From positions 372,001-436,000 of the forward strand of contig NZ_JACCHP010000011.1 of NCBI RefSeq assembly GCF_016031625.1: a DNA stretch of 64,000 nucleotides. Reading direction: 5' to 3'. Every line of letters begins with the position of its first letter. The stretch's first letter is position 1. The translations under genes and the position numbers were made by a program. Below are positions 18,013 through 25,330 of this stretch, in pieces. The notes beneath the pieces were generated by a model. It searched no databases. It worked only from the letters and a program-made list of their open reading frames with translations, and was not told the origin of the DNA. The stretch comes from Bradyrhizobium agreste (lineage in GTDB: Bacteria; Pseudomonadota; Alphaproteobacteria; Rhizobiales; Xanthobacteraceae).

Positions 18013-18605
18013 GCCGGCACCCGCTGGTTGATCCCGGTGATCTTCATGCCGCGGCTGTCGGCGCGGAGCGTGCTGATGCTGGCAGGATCGATCTCGATCG
18101 AAAGAAACTGGTCGAGCGGCATGCGCGAATAGTGCAGCAGCGCGGCGCGGATCGGCTCGGCGTGGCTGACGACGACCACGGCGTCGAGATTGCGGTCGCC
18201 ACGCAGCTGCTCCAGATGAGCGACCACCCGGTTCTGAAGCGACCGCATGCTCTCGCCGCCGGGCGGGCGGCTCGTGCCGCGTCGCCCATTCCAGCGCGAC
18301 CATCGGGGATCCGGCGCCAGCTCGTCGAACGATCGTCCGGTCCATTCGCCATAATCGAGCTCGTCGAGGGCGGCGACGATCTCGACCGGCAGCCTGAAAT
18401 GCGCCGCGAGGATGCAGGCCGACTGCATGCAGCGCCGTTGCGGACTGGACTGAATGAGCGACGGCCGCCGCGCGATCGTGCCCGCACAGCGCGCCATTTC
18501 CTCACAGCCGAGATCGTCGAGCTCGACGCCCTTCATCCGGCCGCACAGGACGCGGCCGAGCAGGGCATGATGACCGTGTCGGACGAGATGGATGATCCCA
18601 GCCAT
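18009..18605 (-). CDS. Histidine phosphatase family protein
   Basis: 198 residues. The catalytic RHG motif is at the start (IIHLVRHGHHALLGR). SPQRRCMQSA, ELDYGEWTGRSFDEL and VVVSHAEPIRAALL supply the remaining active-site Arg, Glu and His residues of the phosphoglycerate-mutase/histidine phosphatase fold. Its start codon overlaps the inositol-phosphate synthase stop (TGATG), which suggests that it could dephosphorylate the inositol-3-phosphate product or a later phospho-sugar; no inositol monophosphatase gene is present in the cluster. That role is inference, as the family is broad. Confidence 0.87.
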   Translation of the reverse strand: MAGIIHLVRHGHHALLGRVLCGRMKGVELDDLGCEEMARCAGTIARRPSLIQSSPQRRCMQSACILAAHFRLPVEIVAALDELDYGEWTGRSFDELAPDPRWSRWNGRRGTSRPPGGESMRSLQNRVVAHLEQLRGDRNLDAVVVVSHAEPIRAALLHYSRMPLDQFLSIEIDPASISTLRADSRGMKITGINQRVPA

Positions 18606-19705
18606 CACGCAAATGCCTTGTCGTCGATGAAGGCGCGTGTCCGCCGTCCGGCCTCTTCGTCGGTGAACTGCTGCGGCGGCGATTTCATGAAATAACTCGA
18701 AGGGCCGGTCAGCGCTCCGGCCTGGCCGCGGTCCATGGCGAGCTTGGCACAGCGCACCGCGTCGATCACGACGCCTGCCGAGTTCGGGGAGTCCCAGACC
18801 TCGAGCTTCACCTCGGCGCTTAAAGGAACGCCGCCGAACGTCGTTCCCTCCAGGCGGATGAAGGCGAGCTTGCGATCGGTGAGCCACGGCACGTGGTCGC
18901 TCGGTCCGACATGGATGTTGTCGGGGTCCATGGGGACGTCGAACTGGCTGGTCACGGCCTGGGTCTTGGAGATCTTCTTCGAGGCCAGCCGCTCCCGTTC
19001 GAGCATGTTCTTGAAATCGGTGTTGCCGCCGACATTGAGCTGGTAAGTGCGGTCGAGCCTCACCCCGCGCTCGCGGAACAGATTGGCGAGCACGCGATGC
19101 AGGATGGTGGCCCCGACCTGGCTCTTGATGTCGTCGCCGACGATCGGCAGGCCGGCCTCCTCGAAGCGGCGCCGCCACTCCGGATTCGAGGCGATGAAGA
19201 CCGGAATGCAATTGACGTAACCGCAGCCGGCCTCGATGGCGCGCGCCGCATACCATTCGCTGGCGCGCTGCGAGCCGACCGGAAGATAGGAGACCAGGAC
19301 GTCGGTGCGGGACATCGCCAGCACTTCGGACACGTCGGCCTCCGGCACCTCCGCAATCGGAACGTCGTCGGTGAGATAATGTCCGATGCCGTCGAGGACC
19401 GGACCGCGCTGCACGATCACGCCTGTCGGCGCGACGTCGGAGAAGCGGTGCGTGTTGTTGGGCGGGGCGAAGATCGCATCGGCGACGTCGCGGCCGACCT
19501 TGCTGGCGTTGACGTCGAATGCCGAAGCGATCTGGATGTCGCTGATATGGTAACCGCCGAGGTCCGCATGCATCAATCCCGGCACCGGCTCGTTCGACTT
19601 GGCGTTCCGGTAGTAGGTGAGGCCCTGGACGAAGGAGCTCGCGCAATTGCCGACGCCGACGAGTCCGACGCGCACGCGGCGCCTGTCTTGAAGACGGGAA
19701 TGCAT
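18605..19705 (-). CDS. ino1: myo-Inositol-1(3)-phosphate synthase
   Basis: 366 residues. The N-terminal NAD-binding segment is VRVGLVGVGNCASSFVQGL. PNNTHRFSDVAP, LVSYLPVGSQRAS, a DDIKSQVGATI segment and LNVGGNTDFKNM are the conserved blocks of actinobacterial-type inositol-phosphate synthases. The enzyme cyclises glucose-6-phosphate to inositol-3-phosphate with NAD+ and commits carbon to inositol. The start is the ATG at 19705 with GGAGGG upstream; the longer upstream frame would include the promoter. It is the first gene of the operon running to 13202 and is preceded by a textbook EcfG promoter, so inositol production here looks stress-induced. Confidence 0.92.
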   Translation of the reverse strand: MHSRLQDRRRVRVGLVGVGNCASSFVQGLTYYRNAKSNEPVPGLMHADLGGYHISDIQIASAFDVNASKVGRDVADAIFAPPNNTHRFSDVAPTGVIVQRGPVLDGIGHYLTDDVPIAEVPEADVSEVLAMSRTDVLVSYLPVGSQRASEWYAARAIEAGCGYVNCIPVFIASNPEWRRRFEEAGLPIVGDDIKSQVGATILHRVLANLFRERGVRLDRTYQLNVGGNTDFKNMLERERLASKKISKTQAVTSQFDVPMDPDNIHVGPSDHVPWLTDRKLAFIRLEGTTFGGVPLSAEVKLEVWDSPNSAGVVIDAVRCAKLAMDRGQAGALTGPSSYFMKSPPQQFTDEEAGRRTRAFIDDKAFA

Positions 19706-19766
19706 GGACTGAGGCCCTCCGGAAACACGCGGCGTCGGTGCAAGAGTCGGTGTAAGTACGTCGGCG

Positions 19767-19791
19767 AACGTGTGGAAGGTATGTTCGTTCC
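19767..19791 (-). promoter_or_regulatory. EcfG (general stress sigma) promoter of the ino1 operon
   Basis: On the minus strand GGAAC (19791-19787), 16 bp, then CGTT (19770-19767). This is the exact alphaproteobacterial EcfG consensus. Transcription would start near 19760, giving a leader of about 55 nt before the ino1 ATG. The first 20 bases, GGAACGAACATACCTTCCAC, differ at two positions from the element in front of the 13004-4030 operon. Confidence 0.75.
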
Positions 19792-20040
19792 TGGAAAGGA
19801 GATGCGAGCGGCACGCCTTGGCCGATTCACCGCGACAAAATGCGATGCGCTTAACATGGGATAAAGTCCCGTACCGCCAGCTCGGAACCAACGGCTTTGA
19901 TGATGAAGATGAAGAAGATGATGCTCGCCTCGCGCGAACGCTTCGTACTCGCGAAGAACAAATCGATCCGGCCCGCGTTTGTCGGTCAATGGTTCGGTGC
20001 GGTGCGGGGCTCATCGCCCGGCTACTCAACGAGGTGTGAC
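19792..20040. other. Intergenic region with no firm gene
   Basis: About 250 bp between the ino1 promoter and the next plus-strand gene. A short acidic open frame (19845-20039, 64 codons with a run of Asp/Glu codons) ends one base before the next ATG, but it lacks a clear ribosome-binding site and its first codons are AT-rich. I do not call it. The rest presumably contains the promoter of the gene at 20041. Confidence 0.4.
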
Positions 20041-20328
20041 ATGACGTCCAAGGCGCAAAGCAGCGAAGCCCACGAGACCACCGATCACAATGTCATCCGG
20101 AAATGGGCCGAAGAGCGCGGCGGGAAGCCGGCGACCGTGAAGGCGACGGAGGAGGATGGCCACGCCGGAATCCTCCGCATTGATTTCGATCCGCCGGACG
20201 AAGCGCTGGATCGCATCAGCTGGGACGAGTTCTTCAAAAAGTTCGATGATTCCGGCATTGCGTTCCTGCATCAGGATCGAACCAAGGACGGCAAGCTCAG
20301 TCGCTTCCACAAGTTCGTGCGACACTAG
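20041..20328 (+). CDS. Small conserved hydrophilic protein of Rhizobiales
   Basis: 95 residues, acidic and highly charged, no membrane segment or signal peptide. Conserved-looking parts are HNVIRKWAEERGGKPATVK, GILRIDFDPPDEALDRISWD and the C-terminal GKLSRFHKFVRH. I recall such proteins being common in Rhizobiales, where some are misannotated as glucan-branching-enzyme related; no enzymatic motif is visible. GAGGTGTGAC before the ATG is a good ribosome-binding site. It lies divergent from the stress-promoter-driven ino1 operon and could be a stress protein (inference only). Confidence 0.75.
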   Translation: MTSKAQSSEAHETTDHNVIRKWAEERGGKPATVKATEEDGHAGILRIDFDPPDEALDRISWDEFFKKFDDSGIAFLHQDRTKDGKLSRFHKFVRH

Positions 20329-20340
20329 CAACCGCGCGAC

Positions 20341-21261
20341 ATGGCGGGCGGCTGGGCGGAAGCGATCAGGGCGGGCGATTTCGCGCGCGCCTGGGAGATC
20401 AACGATCGTGACTTGCTGGAGGCTGACCATCCGCCCAAGCACACCGGCCCGCGTCATCTCCAGCGGATCTGGCGTGGCGAGGACCTGAAGGATAAGCACG
20501 TGCTGGTGCGCTGCTATCACGGGCTCGGCGACACCATCCAGTTCCTGCGCTTCATGAAGCCGCTTCGCGCGATTGCGCGCAGCGTGACCCTGTGGTGTCA
20601 ACCCGGGCTACTGCCGATGGTCGAGGGCGCCGCCGGCGTCGATCGCGCGTTTCCGTTGCATGATGGTGCGCCCGAGATCGCTTTCGAGGTCGACATCGAG
20701 ATCATGGAGGTGCCGCACGCCATCAGAGCGCGCCGCGATCAGGTCGAGATGCGCGTTCCCTACCTGGCGCTGCCTCCTGTTGCCGTTCAGCCGCTTCGGC
20801 GAGAGCAGGGTCTCGCCGTCGGCCTGGTCTGGAAAGTCGGTGAGTGGGACAAGCGGCGGGAGATTCCGGCTGTCTTGCTGCGCAATCTCGCTGGACCCGG
20901 CGTGACGCTCCATTCGATCCAGCGCGGCGCTAACGCCGAGGAGTTCGCGGCGATCGGGGCGCAAGACGTCAGCACGCCGGACATCGTCGCTCTCGGCCAT
21001 CGCCTGCGGCAGCTCGATCTCGTCGTCTGTGTCGATACCATGGTCGCGCACCTTGCAGGCGCGCTCGGATGCGAGGCCTGGGTCTTGCTGCATGCCGATT
21101 GCGACTGGCGCTGGCCTCAATCCGGCGCGCGCTCGTTCTGGTATCCGAGCCTGCGGCTGTTTCATCAAAGACGGCCGGGCGCTTGGGGCGATGTCGTCGC
21201 CGACGTCCGCGACGCGCTGCGGTTGCGCCTCGAAGCAGGTGAGGCGACCGCGGCGATGTGA
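20341..21261 (+). CDS. GT9-like (heptosyltransferase-fold) protein
   Basis: 306 residues. The N-terminal part (HVLVRCYHGLGDTIQFLRFM) and the C-terminal part (LVVCVDTMVAHLAGALG, then WVLLHADCDWRW and FWYPSLRLFHQ) match the GT9/TPR-associated glycosyltransferase group, where this last pattern is characteristic. Normal relatives carry an N-terminal TPR domain; here only ~30 residues precede the GT part, so this is a short form. It may transfer a sugar to LPS or act on the product of the neighbouring cluster. The ATG has no strong ribosome-binding site and follows the preceding gene by 12 bp, so coupling is likely. Confidence 0.75.
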   Translation: MAGGWAEAIRAGDFARAWEINDRDLLEADHPPKHTGPRHLQRIWRGEDLKDKHVLVRCYHGLGDTIQFLRFMKPLRAIARSVTLWCQPGLLPMVEGAAGVDRAFPLHDGAPEIAFEVDIEIMEVPHAIRARRDQVEMRVPYLALPPVAVQPLRREQGLAVGLVWKVGEWDKRREIPAVLLRNLAGPGVTLHSIQRGANAEEFAAIGAQDVSTPDIVALGHRLRQLDLVVCVDTMVAHLAGALGCEAWVLLHADCDWRWPQSGARSFWYPSLRLFHQRRPGAWGDVVADVRDALRLRLEAGEATAAM

Positions 21262-21348
21262 TTTCCAGACGTTCTTTCCAAGACATTGATGAGGAACGAG
21301 CGCCGTGCACGCGGTTTGGAGCACCGACCTCGCAAGGAACAGACGCTC

Positions 21349-23103
21349 ATGCAAAGTTCAGACGCCGCTTTCCTGTCACAGGTGACAGACGATATCTGGA
21401 TCCTGGACGACAAGCCGATCACCGCCGCCGGCCTGCAACTGCCTGTACGGATGACCGTGATCCGCCTGTCGAATGGCGACCTCGTGCTGCATTCGCCGGT
21501 GAGATATTCGCACGCTCTGCGACAGGAGCTGGAGCGGCTGGGTACGATCAGATACCTGCTGGCGCCGAACATCGCCCACTGGATGTTTCTGCCTGAATGG
21601 CAAAGGCAGCTGCCACAGGCCGCGATCTTTGCCGCGCGCGGCCTTGCGGCGCGCCGGCAGGTGCGGGCGGCTGGCATCCGTATCGATCGGGAGCTTGGCG
21701 ACACGACGCCGGAGGAATGGGCCGCCGACCTCGAAACGGTGTCGGTGAATGCTCCGATGTTTTCGGAGGTCGAGCTGTTCGACAGGCGGAGCCGGACGCT
21801 GGTTCTGACCGATCTCGTGCAGAACCTCGATCCCCACCACCTCAGCGCCTCGAATGCGGCCGCGGCGAACCTGCTCGGCATTGCCAAGCCGGACGGGAAG
21901 GCCCCGGTCTATCTGCGGCTGCTGCTGCGCCTCGGCGGCCGTTCGGCCCGGGCTGCGGCCGAGCGGCTCGTGAAGCTGGCTCCGGAGCGGGTGATCTTTG
22001 CGCATGGCGACTGGTTCGAAACGCAGGGAACGGCGCGGCTGCGGCGGTCCCTGCGCTGGCTGCTTCCCGCGGACGTCTCGGGACGCGAGCACGGGCAGAT
22101 GGTCGGCACGCGCGTCGTCATCACCGGCGCCTCCAGTGGAATCGGCCGTGCCGCCGCGCTTGCCTTTGCGCGCAGGGGCGCAAGCGTTGTCCTCGCGGCC
22201 CGCCGGGGCGAGGTCTTGACGCGCCTTGCTGCCGAGTGTGAGGCGCTCGGAGGCCGGGCTCTGGCCGTGCCGACCGACGTCACTGATGCGGAGGCGGTGC
22301 AGCGTCTGGCCTGTGCGGCGGACGAGGCCTTCGGCGGCATCGACGTCTGGATCAACAACGCCGGCACGGGCGTGTTCGGGGCCTATCAGGACGCAGACAT
22401 CGCGCTTCATCGCCGCACCATCGAGGTCAATCTGCTCGGCACCATGCATGGTGCGTTCGCGGTGCTTCCGATCTTCCTCCGGCAGAACCGCGGTGTCCTG
22501 ATCAACAACATCTCGCTCGGCGGCTGGGCGCCGACGCCCTTTGCCGCGGCCTACACCGCCAGCAAGTTCGGCCTGCGCGGCTTCACCGCAAGCTTGCGTC
22601 AGGAGCTCCGTGCTCGTCCCGACATTCATGTCTGCGGCGTCTTCCCGTCCATGGTCGATACGCCGGGCTTCGTCCACGGCGCCAACACCTCCGGACGAAG
22701 GCTCGATCCTGGTCCGCTGCTGTATCAATCCGAGGACGTGGCCCAGACCTTCGTCAGCCTCGTCTGCGCGCCTCGTGACGAGGTGGCCGTCGGGTGGCCG
22801 GCGCGCGCCGGGCAACTCGCCTATGCGATTGCCCCTGAGATCACCGAGAATGTCATCGGAGCAGCTTTTCGCTGGCTGCTGTCGCGCGCGCGGCCTGCCG
22901 CAAGGAATGAAGGCACCCTGCTCGAAGCGGGTCCCCAAGGCACGTCCGTCGACGGCGGCTGGCTGGTGCGCAAGCAGATTCCGCCGGCCGCTGTGCTCAG
23001 CAAGGGGCTCGTGGTGCTCGGCATCGCTGCCGGCCTGGCGTTCGCCGCATCGAGGGCCGGCCGTTCGTCGCCCCGCGCGCGGACGCGGCGGCGCCACGCG
23101 TAA
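21349..23103 (+). CDS. Fusion protein: DUF4336 (MBL-like) domain plus short-chain dehydrogenase with C-terminal membrane helix
   Basis: 584 residues. Residues ~1-240 match DUF4336, a metallo-beta-lactamase-like domain (DDIWILDDKPITAAGLQLPV, LAPNIAHWMFLPEWQ, FAHGDWFE). Residues ~250-500 are a classical SDR: TGASSGIGRAAA nucleotide loop, NNAG strand, and S..Y-x3-K in NISLGGWAPTPFAAAYTASK. The C-terminus has a hydrophobic helix (GLVVLGIAAGLAFAA) followed by a basic tail, as in membrane-anchored SDRs. ATG 21349 was chosen because AAGGAAC lies upstream; TTG 21286 and ATG 21289 would add a basic extension. Both domains usually occur as separate proteins. The function is unknown. Confidence 0.8.
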   Translation: MQSSDAAFLSQVTDDIWILDDKPITAAGLQLPVRMTVIRLSNGDLVLHSPVRYSHALRQELERLGTIRYLLAPNIAHWMFLPEWQRQLPQAAIFAARGLAARRQVRAAGIRIDRELGDTTPEEWAADLETVSVNAPMFSEVELFDRRSRTLVLTDLVQNLDPHHLSASNAAAANLLGIAKPDGKAPVYLRLLLRLGGRSARAAAERLVKLAPERVIFAHGDWFETQGTARLRRSLRWLLPADVSGREHGQMVGTRVVITGASSGIGRAAALAFARRGASVVLAARRGEVLTRLAAECEALGGRALAVPTDVTDAEAVQRLACAADEAFGGIDVWINNAGTGVFGAYQDADIALHRRTIEVNLLGTMHGAFAVLPIFLRQNRGVLINNISLGGWAPTPFAAAYTASKFGLRGFTASLRQELRARPDIHVCGVFPSMVDTPGFVHGANTSGRRLDPGPLLYQSEDVAQTFVSLVCAPRDEVAVGWPARAGQLAYAIAPEITENVIGAAFRWLLSRARPAARNEGTLLEAGPQGTSVDGGWLVRKQIPPAAVLSKGLVVLGIAAGLAFAASRAGRSSPRARTRRRHA

Positions 23104-23224
23104 GTCCATCGCAATCTCGCGCCGAGGGTCGGCGGCGATGCCGCCCGCGGGACCGCAGATGGCTCCCGCGCCGGAACGAAGCCTCGAGACTGCGCGTTCC
23201 TGCAGGAACACCGAGGACCAGACA

Positions 23225-23443
23225 TTGCCGCGCTATCATTTTGATTTGGTGGATTCTGAAACCGTGGCCGATGAAGGAGGTGCCGATTTGCGTGATGACA
23301 TCAAGGCTCTGGATGTTGCCGAAGAGATTGCGCGGCGCCTGCTCGAGGAGCGTCCCGAGCTCAAGGGCCGTCACTTCTCGATCCTCGTCAGGAACGAGGA
23401 GGGTGAGGAAATCGGCCGGTTGCCGCTGGATGTATTGCACTGA
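23225..23443 (+). CDS. DUF6894-type small protein
   Basis: 72 residues starting at a TTG codon: the mature sequence PRYHFDLVDSETVADEGGAD begins exactly as the family usually does (PRYxFD), and GAGGACC lies upstream. The rest is a short acidic alpha/beta protein (ALDVAEEIARRLLEE, HFSILVRNEEGEEIGRLPL). The family is abundant in Bradyrhizobium and its function is unknown. No signal peptide or membrane segment. Confidence 0.75.
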   Translation: MPRYHFDLVDSETVADEGGADLRDDIKALDVAEEIARRLLEERPELKGRHFSILVRNEEGEEIGRLPLDVLH

Positions 23444-23458
23444 AGTCGTGATCTGAAC

Positions 23459-23929
23459 ATGATGTTCAGGATTGGCGTGATCGCCGACACCCATGGACTG
23501 CTGAGGCCCGAGGTGGAGCGCTGCCTCGCCGGCGTCTCGCACATCATCCACGCCGGCGACATCGGCGCCCAAGCGGTGATGGACGGGCTTTGCCGCATCG
23601 CGCCCGTCACCGCCATCAGGGGAAATATCGACCGGGGCGCGTGGGCTGAACGCTTTCCTGAAAGGCAAACACTACGCCTCGGCGGCCTCAGCTTCTACGT
23701 CCTGCACGACCTCAACGAGCTGACGATCGATCCTGCCGAGCTCGGGATCGATGTCGTGGTCTCAGGACATTCCCACCGCGCGCGGATCGAAACCATCAAT
23801 GGCGTGCTTTATCTGAATCCGGGCAGCGCAGGGAAGCGACGCTTCAAGCTGCCGGTTACGCTCGCAACGCTGGAGCGCGATCCCGGCGGGCCGCTGCGGC
23901 CCGTCATTCATGATCTCGACCGGATCTGA
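23459..23929 (+). CDS. YfcE-like metallophosphoesterase
   Basis: 156 residues. The calcineurin-type motifs are complete: IADTHG, HAGDIG, RGNID, LHDLNE in place of the usual YLTHG-type segment, SGHSHRA and LNPGSAGKRR. This is the two-metal site of the YfcE/MJ0936 phosphodiesterase family, which cleaves phosphodiesters of unknown cellular substrate. The start is the first of two adjacent ATG codons. It is convergent with the small gene at 23951. Confidence 0.9.
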   Translation: MMFRIGVIADTHGLLRPEVERCLAGVSHIIHAGDIGAQAVMDGLCRIAPVTAIRGNIDRGAWAERFPERQTLRLGGLSFYVLHDLNELTIDPAELGIDVVVSGHSHRARIETINGVLYLNPGSAGKRRFKLPVTLATLERDPGGPLRPVIHDLDRI

Positions 23930-23950
23930 CGCCAAGCCGGCGGCCGCCGC

Positions 23951-24139
23951 CTAGTGCGTCTTCGATTTCTGCCAACGTTCCAGATCCACCGGCGGCCGTT
24001 TCGGATCGATCTGGTCTTTCTCGGGATTGCCTCGCCAGGGCTTGTTCGTCTGCCGGTGCGTCGGCATGTCCGTCTGCCGGCGCGGATCGTCAAGCGGAGT
24101 CTCTCGCGGATCGTTTTCAGGTTCAGTCGCCTTTGGCAT
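23951..24139 (-). CDS. Small hydrophilic protein of unknown function
   Basis: 62 residues, almost entirely polar (ENDPRETPLDDPRRQTDMPT, THRQTNKPWRGNPEKDQIDP), probably disordered. The start at 24139 has a strong GGGAGGGAACAC ribosome-binding site; the longer frame (from 24268) would run through the divergent promoter and is rejected. A GGAAC-N16-GGTT element lies about 35 bp upstream, so it may belong to the general stress regulon. No family recognised. Confidence 0.7.
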   Translation of the reverse strand: MPKATEPENDPRETPLDDPRRQTDMPTHRQTNKPWRGNPEKDQIDPKRPPVDLERWQKSKTH

Positions 24140-24176
24140 GTGTTCCCTCCCGGGACTTGCGCGGTGCCGATAGGGC

Positions 24177-24201
24177 AACCCGAGCAGGATCAGCTCGTTC
24201 C
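24177..24201 (-). promoter_or_regulatory. Possible EcfG promoter of the small hydrophilic protein gene
   Basis: On the minus strand GGAAC (24201-24197), then 16 bp, then GGTT (24180-24177), one base off CGTT. Transcription would begin near 24170, giving a ~30-nt leader that contains the GGGAGG ribosome-binding site. Only one base of the -10 deviates. Confidence 0.4.
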
Positions 24202-24273
24202 AGTGCGATGGCCCTGGCGGTGAGGGGGGTCCCGGGATTAGGAACCCGCCGCGCGTCCGATCATTCAAGCGTG

Positions 24274-25317
24274 ATGGACCAACAAACGACAGGCCTCATA
24301 TCGGAGGAGCGGCCGCCTCACGAAATCCTGGCAGCAGCGATCGAGCGACGCCGCGCGGTCCTGTTCGTGGGCGCCGGTGTTTCGATGGCGGTCGGCTTGC
24401 CGTCCTGGCAGTCCCTGATCGATCATCTCTTGGACGATCTCGGCCTCGAACGCGATGTCATCGACGGAATGCACGGTGGCTATCAGATGCTCGCCGAATA
24501 TTATCGGATCAAGCGCGGCGGAATCGGCCCGCTGCGCAGCTGGCTCGACCGCAACTGGCGTGTCGATCCCGAGAAGATCGCCGCTTCAGAGCTGCACCGG
24601 ATGATCGTCGAGCTGGATTTTCCGGTCATTTACACCACCAATTACGACCGCAACCTCGAAACCGCGTTCGACGTGCTGAACAAGCCTTTTGCGAAGATCA
24701 GCAACGCGAAGGAGATCGCGAGCGCTCGTGCCGGTGTCACCCACATCATCAAATTCCACGGCGACTTCGACGACGATGCTTCGCTGGTTCTGACCGAGAC
24801 CGACTTTCTCAACCGGCTCGCCTTCAATTCCCCGCTCGATATCCGCTTTCGCGCCGATGCGCTGGGAAGCACGCTGCTGTTCATCGGATACAGCATGTCC
24901 GATCCCAACATCCGGCTGCTGCTGCACCGGATCTGGCAGATCTGGGACGAGTCCGGGCACAGCCAGGACCGGCCGCGATCCTTCGTGTTCGTCGCGCAGC
25001 GCAATCCGGTGCAGGAGGCCGTGCTCGCGAACTGGGGCATCACCACCATCGCCCCGCCCGACGGCATGGCTGCCGATGACGGTCTCAGGCGTCTGCTGCG
25101 CGACATTCGCGAGCGGCTCGAAGGCAGGACAGCACGCAGCTCGGGTCCCGGCACCGACAGACATCGCTCGAGCATGATCGGAAAAGTGTGTAGCGGTTTT
25201 CCGAAAGGATCATGCTCAAACAATAACCTGAAGCGCGATGACGATTTATCCACATCGCATCGCACTTTAGGGCCGCCGCACGGCAGCTTCAATCATCGTT
25301 CCAGAATTTACCTTTGA
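24274..25317 (+). CDS. Stand-alone SIR2-like protein (possible NADase)
   Basis: 347 residues. The NAD-binding motifs are present in order: FVGAGVSMAVGLPSW (GAGVS at 33-37), IYTTNYDRNLE, a catalytic-type KFHGDF histidine and FIGYSMSDPNIR. This is the SIR2-like fold found in many antiphage NAD-depleting proteins, and also in other NADases; it lacks the zinc cysteines of sirtuin deacetylases. No second effector or sensor domain and no partner defence gene is next to it. The last ~55 residues are translated from a palindromic intergenic repeat and following sequence, so the true ancestral stop has probably been lost. ATG 24274 is preceded by an in-frame GTG at 24271. Confidence 0.78.
   Translation: MDQQTTGLISEERPPHEILAAAIERRRAVLFVGAGVSMAVGLPSWQSLIDHLLDDLGLERDVIDGMHGGYQMLAEYYRIKRGGIGPLRSWLDRNWRVDPEKIAASELHRMIVELDFPVIYTTNYDRNLETAFDVLNKPFAKISNAKEIASARAGVTHIIKFHGDFDDDASLVLTETDFLNRLAFNSPLDIRFRADALGSTLLFIGYSMSDPNIRLLLHRIWQIWDESGHSQDRPRSFVFVAQRNPVQEAVLANWGITTIAPPDGMAADDGLRRLLRDIRERLEGRTARSSGPGTDRHRSSMIGKVCSGFPKGSCSNNNLKRDDDLSTSHRTLGPPHGSFNHRSRIYL
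25170..25217. repeat. Palindromic intergenic repeat (Bradyrhizobium type)
   Basis: Perfect outer arms GAGCATGATC (25170-25179) and GATCATGCTC (25208-25217) surround inner arms CGGAAAA (25180-25186) and TTTTCCG (25197-25203). I recognise this as a very common dispersed palindrome of Bradyrhizobium and relatives, usually continuing with an AAGCGCGATGAC-type tail, which is also seen here (25231-25242). It lies inside the 3' end of the SIR2 reading frame. Confidence 0.75.
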
Positions 25318-25330
25318 AAACACCGGGTCT

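Noticed and set aside
19845..20039. Possible 64-residue acidic small protein
   Set aside because: No clear ribosome-binding site, AT-rich first codons, no family; it only happens to end next to the following ATG.
21293..21316. EcfG-like GGAAC element before the DUF4336-SDR gene
   Set aside because: Spacing to a GGTT is 15 bp rather than 16-17; too weak to list as a promoter.
24241..24265. GGAAC-N16-CATT as an EcfG promoter for the SIR2 gene
   Set aside because: The -10 would be only 8 bp from the ATG, leaving no room for a leader or ribosome-binding site, and it deviates from CGTT.
24274..25317. A defence island around the SIR2 gene
   Set aside because: No restriction, toxin, transposase or other defence-type gene is adjacent; only the single SIR2 gene is seen.
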